Assembly: GCA_023435925.1 (NCBI GenBank)
Contig: JAEZLF010000257.1
Span: 1-9,671 of the forward strand
Direction of reading: 5' to 3'
Origin: Bacillota bacterium
GTDB lineage: Bacteria > Bacillota > Clostridia > Acetivibrionales > DTU013
DNA: 9,671 nt
Shown: positions 6,901 through 9,671 of the stretch, one piece after another
How positions within the stretch are numbered: position 1 is the stretch's first letter
Layout of the letters: the number at the start of each line of letters is the position of its first letter
Program-made: the position numbers and the translations under genes
Notes under the pieces: model-generated
Databases searched by the model: none
The model's input: the letters and a program-made list of their open reading frames with translations, nothing else
What the model was told of the DNA's origin: nothing

Positions 6901-8223
6901 CTTTCCGGCATAAAGGCCGGTAGTCTCTATGTCAAATACCACAAACTCACCATCCAGCGGGTAATCACAAGGCAATCCGACCGCGTTGTATACCACGGGA
7001 GGCTCACTGTCCAACAGATAACATTCCACACCATACAGAATTTTTATATGATGCTTCTTACCGGCACTGCATGCATCCGGGAATGCTTGAGCCACACCAT
7101 GATCTGTTATAGCAATAGCCTTATGTCCCCACTGGGCCGCACGGGCTATTAGCTTGTCAACAGGTGTTACCGCATCCATAGAGCTCATCTGCGAATGCAT
7201 GTGAAGTTCCACCCTTTTGACTTCAGCACAATCCACTTTCAACTTCTTTTCCAGTTCAATAATATCTGTAGCCATCACTGCCACTTCTTTTGTGTATTTA
7301 TCAAACTGTGCCTCGCCCCTCACCTTCACGTAAAGGCCATTCTGAATTTGCTCCGCCCGGAGATCGTAATCCTCTTTTTGTACAAAGAATTTAACGGTAA
7401 GAGAGCTGCTATAGTCTGTCATGTCAAAAGAACACAGAAAACGGTTACCACGGATTTCACGGAACACCACATTAAAGACATCACCTCGTATGGCTACCTT
7501 TCCGGATTCTTGACTGACCTCGTTCATTTTCAAGAGACTATCGGTAAAATTCTTGCCCATAATGATATCAACGACCTGAGAGTCGTTGGAATCGGTCTCT
7601 TTTTTACGGCGCCCCTTTGTCCCTGAGCCGGACGTTTGCGCTTTTTCCTCGGCAATTGCGATGCTTTCAGCCCTTGCTTCCTCATTTTCCTTAAATTCTG
7701 CATATTTCTCACGAAATTCTTCATCGATCTCACAGTCGGTAAATCCAATCGTAACATGCTGTCCGAATGCATCGGATATCAACTCTTCCATCAGCCTGTC
7801 ACAGCCATGTTCTTTGAGAATTCTGCTGCCGCGTGTAGCAAGATGTATTTCTATGTTCTCCTTCTCCAGTTCCCACTCGCAATTATTCAGGATACCGCGG
7901 CTTAGAGCGATATTGGAATTCACTGTGTAAACAAGGCTATCCCAATAATCTATGAGCATTTCTTCAAAGGAACGATCCGTCATAAATCTGATTTTTATTT
8001 CGACGGCCATTGAAAAAGCCGCTGTCAACGCTTGCTCCACCTGAACGACAAGTGCCGCAGGTATAAGTTTGGCTGCAGTGGCCCTGGCCACAAGTTTTTT
8101 TGATTTTCTAAACACACCCAGATTTGTTATTTGAACCTCTTTAAAAAAGTCGAGTATTTCCCCACTTAATTCCATCTCGGGAAACACCTCAACAAAGCTT
8201 TTGTTTATTGCTGAATCCGACAT
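3904..8223 (-). CDS. polC: DNA polymerase III alpha subunit, Gram-positive type (PolC)
   Basis: This is the replicative polymerase of low-GC Gram-positives, carrying its own proofreading exonuclease. The protein has 1439 residues, the usual family length. Order: N-terminal domains (about 1-230) and an OB fold (about 240-330). The PHP domain has H341, H343, D374 and H375. A DEDDh exonuclease is inserted in it, with D431 and E433 in FDIETTG, D516 in HNASFDTGF, and H569 and D574 in HHRAVDD. A four-cysteine zinc site follows (C914, C917, C939, C942), then the polymerase core with catalytic D968 and D970 in PDIDLNFSG. Further on are the fingers and a helix-hairpin-helix (LPGLGTTAANAIV). The protein ends in QMSLF, a QxxLF sliding-clamp-binding motif. 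The ATG start at 8223 has AAGGGGA at 8231-8237 seven bases upstream. All catalytic residues are present. It lies between ispG and rimP. Confidence 0.98.
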   Translation of the reverse strand: MSDSAINKSFVEVFPEMELSGEILDFFKEVQITNLGVFRKSKKLVARATAAKLIPAALVVQVEQALTAAFSMAVEIKIRFMTDRSFEEMLIDYWDSLVYTVNSNIALSRGILNNCEWELEKENIEIHLATRGSRILKEHGCDRLMEELISDAFGQHVTIGFTDCEIDEEFREKYAEFKENEEARAESIAIAEEKAQTSGSGTKGRRKKETDSNDSQVVDIIMGKNFTDSLLKMNEVSQESGKVAIRGDVFNVVFREIRGNRFLCSFDMTDYSSSLTVKFFVQKEDYDLRAEQIQNGLYVKVRGEAQFDKYTKEVAVMATDIIELEKKLKVDCAEVKRVELHMHSQMSSMDAVTPVDKLIARAAQWGHKAIAITDHGVAQAFPDACSAGKKHHIKILYGVECYLLDSEPPVVYNAVGLPCDYPLDGEFVVFDIETTGLYAGKDKITEIGAVKLLNSEVVDTFSTFVNPGVPIPDFITKLTGISDSMVSDAPGIQEALDSFLAFAGDLPVVAHNASFDTGFIKFNAKVAGKKFDNIIIDTLQMSRNMFPKLGKYKLDIVAKHLGVNLENHHRAVDDAKATADIFVKCLEILRENDVHTVDCIDKTYCNNFDYKRADSYHGIILVKNLTGLKNLYKIISESHLNYFYKKPRVPRSLLMKYREGLIIGSACEAGELYSAIIKGKTKAEIEKIAGFYDYLEIQPLGNNEFLILNGTVSGQEQLQEINKSIVELGEKLDKPVVATCDVHFMDPRDEVFRRILMAGQGYTDADRQPPLYLRTTDEMLAEFAYLGEKKAYEVVVENTNLIADMTEDVIPIPLGTYPPKIEGAEQEIEEIAYRKAHEIYGDPLPEIVKKRLERELTSIIKNGFAVMYIVAQKLVAKSNEDGYIVGSRGSVGSSFAATMTGITEVNPLPPHYICKNCRHSEFITDGSVGSGFDLPEKDCPVCGMPLKGDGHDIPFETFLGFDGDKAPDIDLNFSGEYQAQAHKYTEVLFGTGNVFKAGTIASVAEKTAYGFVKKYLDDKEIPATNAEINRLVAGCTGIKRTTGQHPGGIIVIPNGYEVEDFSPIQRPADDVNSDIITTHFDFHSLHDTILKLDILGHDDPTMIKYLEDLTGINVQDVPVNDKKVMELFLSTEPLGISPKDINSEVGTFAMPEFGTKFVRQMLLDTRPKTFSDLLQISGLSHGTNVWLSNAQDLVKDGTCTISEVIGTRDNIMVYLMYRGLAPKSAFKIMEDVRKGRGLKPEYEEEMKAHSIPEWYIESCKKIKYMFPKAHAAAYVLTAMRIGWFKVYHPMAFYATYFTVRADEFDAELMARGKERVRSKIAELEKLGNAITAKDKNILTILEVVNEMYSRGFSFLPIHIYKSDAVRFQVTDGGIRPPLNSLPGLGTTAANAIVAARSEDEFVSVEDLRSRAKVSKTVIEILQQNGCLDGIPESSQMSLF

Positions 8224-8268
8224 TTGTATATCCCCTTACACCTCATATTGCTGTAATTAAAACAAAAA

Positions 8269-8304
8269 AGTGCAGCATCGCTGTAAAGAGTGCAGCGTCA
8301 CTGT
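8269..8304. repeat. Two-copy 20-bp-period direct repeat in the ispG-polC gap
   Basis: AGTGCAGCATCGCTGT (8269-8284) and AGTGCAGCGTCACTGT (8289-8304) match at 14 of 16 positions. On the minus strand the repeat ends in CACTTTTTTGTTTT, and internal pairings such as CGCTG/CAGCG can form. A weak intrinsic terminator after ispG is possible, but the best stems are only 4-5 bp and are set back from the T-run. No convincing polC promoter was found in this 92-bp gap. Confidence 0.6.
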
Positions 8305-8315
8305 TCTCGCATTTC

Positions 8316-9377
8316 CTACATTTTCTCTATCTCAGCTAACAGTTCATCCGCTATTTTGTCCTGCGGAATCTTCCGGACAATCTCACCCTTTTTAAACAAT
8401 AATGCTACTCCATCACCGCCTGCAATTCCAATGTCCGCTTCTCTGGCTTCGCCGGGGCCGTTTACCGCACATCCCATGACAGCCACACGAATTTGTTTGT
8501 CACTGCCGGCCAATCTTTGTTCCACCTCATTTGCTACTTTAATCAGATCGATTTTACAACGACCACAGGTGGGACATGATACAAATTCCACACCAGCCTT
8601 TCGCAGGCCAAGAGCCTTAAGCAATTCAATCCCGACCCTGATCTCCTCAACGGGATCTCCTGTCAATGAGACTCTAAGCGTATCTCCTATCCCTTCAGAA
8701 AGAAGACAGCCAAGCCCTGCTGCTGATTTTACCGTTCCGGCAAACAGCGTTCCGGCTTCTGTCACTCCGATGTGCAGCGGGTAATCCGACTTTAGCGTCA
8801 TCTGCCTATATGCTTCGATGGTCATCGGTACACTGGAAGCCTTCAGAGAAAAGGCAATGTCGGTAAATCCAAAGTCCTCAAGCATTCGGGCATGATTGAG
8901 TCCACTCTCCACCATTCCTTCCGGAGTAACACCCCCATATTTTTCGAGAATGCTTTTTTCCACAGAACCCGAATTGACACCAATCCGGATAGGTATTCCC
9001 CTTGGCTGAGCCAGATCAACGACTTTTTTCACCCTGTCCCGACCGCCGATATTGCCCGGATTGAGACGTATTTTATCTACGCCGTTTTCTATGCAAATCA
9101 GAGCCAGTCGGTAGTCGAAATGAATATCTGCCACCAGCGGAATTCTGATTGCTTTCTTGATATTCTTAACAGCTTGTGCCGCCTCTTCATCCGGAATCGC
9201 AACCCTGACGATATCACATCCTGCTTCCTCCAGCCTTTTGATCTGTGCAATGGTTGCCGCTATATCCCTTGTGTCTGTATTGGTCATAGACTGAACAGTT
9301 ACCGGAGCATCACCCCCGATGAACTGATCACCTACACGAATTTTCTTTGTTTTCTTTCTTATAATAAAATGCTCCAT
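8316..9377 (-). CDS. ispG: 4-hydroxy-3-methylbut-2-enyl-diphosphate synthase IspG (GcpE)
   Basis: IspG is the penultimate enzyme of the MEP isoprenoid pathway. It reductively opens the ring of 2-C-methyl-D-erythritol 2,4-cyclodiphosphate to give HMBPP, using a [4Fe-4S] cluster. The 353-residue product is the short bacterial form: a TIM-barrel domain (about 1-260, with VTVQSMTNTDTRD near the start, PLVADIHFDYRLA and KIRLNPGNIG) and a C-terminal cluster domain. Cluster ligands are C268 and C271 in CPTC, C303 in MGCAVNGPGE and E310. C274 is an extra cysteine in CGRC. The start at 9377 is supported by AGAGG at 9385-9389 with a 7-nt spacer. It is preceded by rseP, and this dxr-rseP-ispG grouping is common in Clostridia, which suggests dxr lies just off the right edge. 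It is probably co-transcribed with rseP, since no good promoter is seen in between. Confidence 0.97.
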   Translation of the reverse strand: MEHFIIRKKTKKIRVGDQFIGGDAPVTVQSMTNTDTRDIAATIAQIKRLEEAGCDIVRVAIPDEEAAQAVKNIKKAIRIPLVADIHFDYRLALICIENGVDKIRLNPGNIGGRDRVKKVVDLAQPRGIPIRIGVNSGSVEKSILEKYGGVTPEGMVESGLNHARMLEDFGFTDIAFSLKASSVPMTIEAYRQMTLKSDYPLHIGVTEAGTLFAGTVKSAAGLGCLLSEGIGDTLRVSLTGDPVEEIRVGIELLKALGLRKAGVEFVSCPTCGRCKIDLIKVANEVEQRLAGSDKQIRVAVMGCAVNGPGEAREADIGIAGGDGVALLFKKGEIVRKIPQDKIADELLAEIEKM

Positions 9378-9409
9378 CCTTCAACCTCTATGCTTACTCA
9401 TTTATCTGT

Positions 9410-9455
9410 GTCTTCAGATGACGCTGACCTCTATAGATCGGCGATGAATGAAGAC
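9410..9455. repeat. Inverted repeat GTCTTCA...TGAAGAC in the rseP-ispG gap
   Basis: A perfect 7-bp inverted repeat (9410-9416 and 9449-9455) flanks 32 bp that contain the palindrome TCTATAGA. It lies upstream of the ispG ribosome-binding site. Function unknown; chance cannot be excluded at this length. Confidence 0.4.
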
Positions 9456-9474
9456 GAATAAGTTAACTTCCTTG

Positions 9475-9523
9475 GTCAGGTAGCGTTTAGCCCCACTTGG
9501 CTTCCTGAGCGAAGCGACCTGAC
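9475..9523. repeat. Inverted repeat GTCAGGT...ACCTGAC between rseP and ispG
   Basis: GTCAGGT (9475-9481) and ACCTGAC (9517-9523) can close a 49-nt hairpin with a smaller AGCC/GGCT stem inside. It begins about 20 nt after the rseP stop. There is no T-run on either side, so it is not a classical intrinsic terminator. The GGTCGC on its minus strand recalls the CTGGTCGC cores in the rimP leader, which may hint at one family of intergenic repeats. An exact 10-bp palindrome, AAGTTAACTT, lies nearby at 9460-9469. The rest of the 166-bp gap shows no gene. Confidence 0.5.
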
Positions 9524-9543
9524 TTCATGGCATACCTTCACCC

Positions 9544-9671
9544 TTATCCTGTCACGATCCTTACAATGTCGTTATAAGCCGCATAAATTCCCAGCAGAAT
9601 AATCAGCACAAACCCCACCATGGAAATGTATGCTTCCTTTTCACGACTGACGGGCTTGCCTCTGACTGCTT
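9544..9671 (-). CDS. rseP: RseP-type site-2 protease, C-terminal 41 residues (5' part beyond the right edge)
   Basis: RseP (RasP in Bacillus) is a membrane zinc metalloprotease that cuts anti-sigma factors and other single-span membrane proteins within the bilayer. Only the last 41 residues and a TAA stop at 9544-9546 are in the window. They read AVRGKPVSREKEAYISMVGF, then a last transmembrane segment (VLIILLGIYAAY) and the typical ending YNDIVRIVTG. The RGKP...E...GF...L....YNDI.R pattern is the family C-terminus. The HExxH active site lies in the missing part. Position directly before ispG supports the call. Confidence 0.9.
   Translation of the reverse strand, partial: AVRGKPVSREKEAYISMVGFVLIILLGIYAAYNDIVRIVTG

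Noticed and set aside
8224..8268. Possible polC promoter (TTGTTT / TATGAG)
   Set aside because: Both boxes are poor matches and the spacing is not convincing.
9418..9470. Possible ispG promoter around TATAGA
   Set aside because: No acceptable -35 box at 16-18 bp spacing; co-transcription with rseP is more likely.
9487..9528. 13-codon open frame (MKSGRFAQEAKWG) on the minus strand after rseP
   Set aside because: It is very short and most of it coincides with the GTCAGGT/ACCTGAC inverted repeat. A purine-rich stretch precedes it but nothing else supports coding.

Overview
The window is a piece of core chromosome from a low-to-moderate GC Firmicute, most likely a member of the Clostridia. The evidence is the Gram-positive-specific replicative polymerase PolC, the conserved rimP-nusA-ylxR-ylxQ-infB order, Shine-Dalgarno sites mostly 7 nt from their starts, frequent TTG starts, and ispG sitting beside rseP and polC. 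Genus and species cannot be fixed from the sequence alone. Every gene is on the minus strand, so transcription runs from high to low coordinates.

Right part (9671 to about 3904): the last 41 codons of rseP (site-2 protease), a 166-bp gap with two inverted repeats, ispG (isoprenoid MEP pathway), a 92-bp gap holding a 20-bp-period direct repeat, and polC (complete, 1439 codons plus stop, all catalytic motifs present).

Middle (3903 to about 3598): the only long non-coding stretch. Read on the minus strand it holds a near-consensus extended -10 sigma-A promoter, then a strong 10-bp-stem hairpin with a poor U-tract, then four degenerate 20-22-nt repeats and three tiny hairpins running up to rimP. 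This is the leader of the downstream operon.

Left part (3597 to 1): rimP, nusA, ylxR (rnpM), ylxQ and the first 407 codons of infB, closely packed (gaps of 87, 12, -8 and 2 nt). They link 30S maturation, transcription elongation/termination, RNase P or RNA-binding functions and translation initiation. infB runs off the left edge before its GTPase domain. Its linker is unusually long and made of low-complexity blocks: a (QN)6 tract, a lysine/glutamate tripeptide block and a tandem RPQ-containing repeat of 11-12 residues.

I see no mobile element, CRISPR array, RNA gene, phage gene or defence gene, and nothing that amounts to an undescribed multi-gene system. The items worth a second look are the rimP-operon leader, the IF2 repeat linker and a few structured intergenic gaps.
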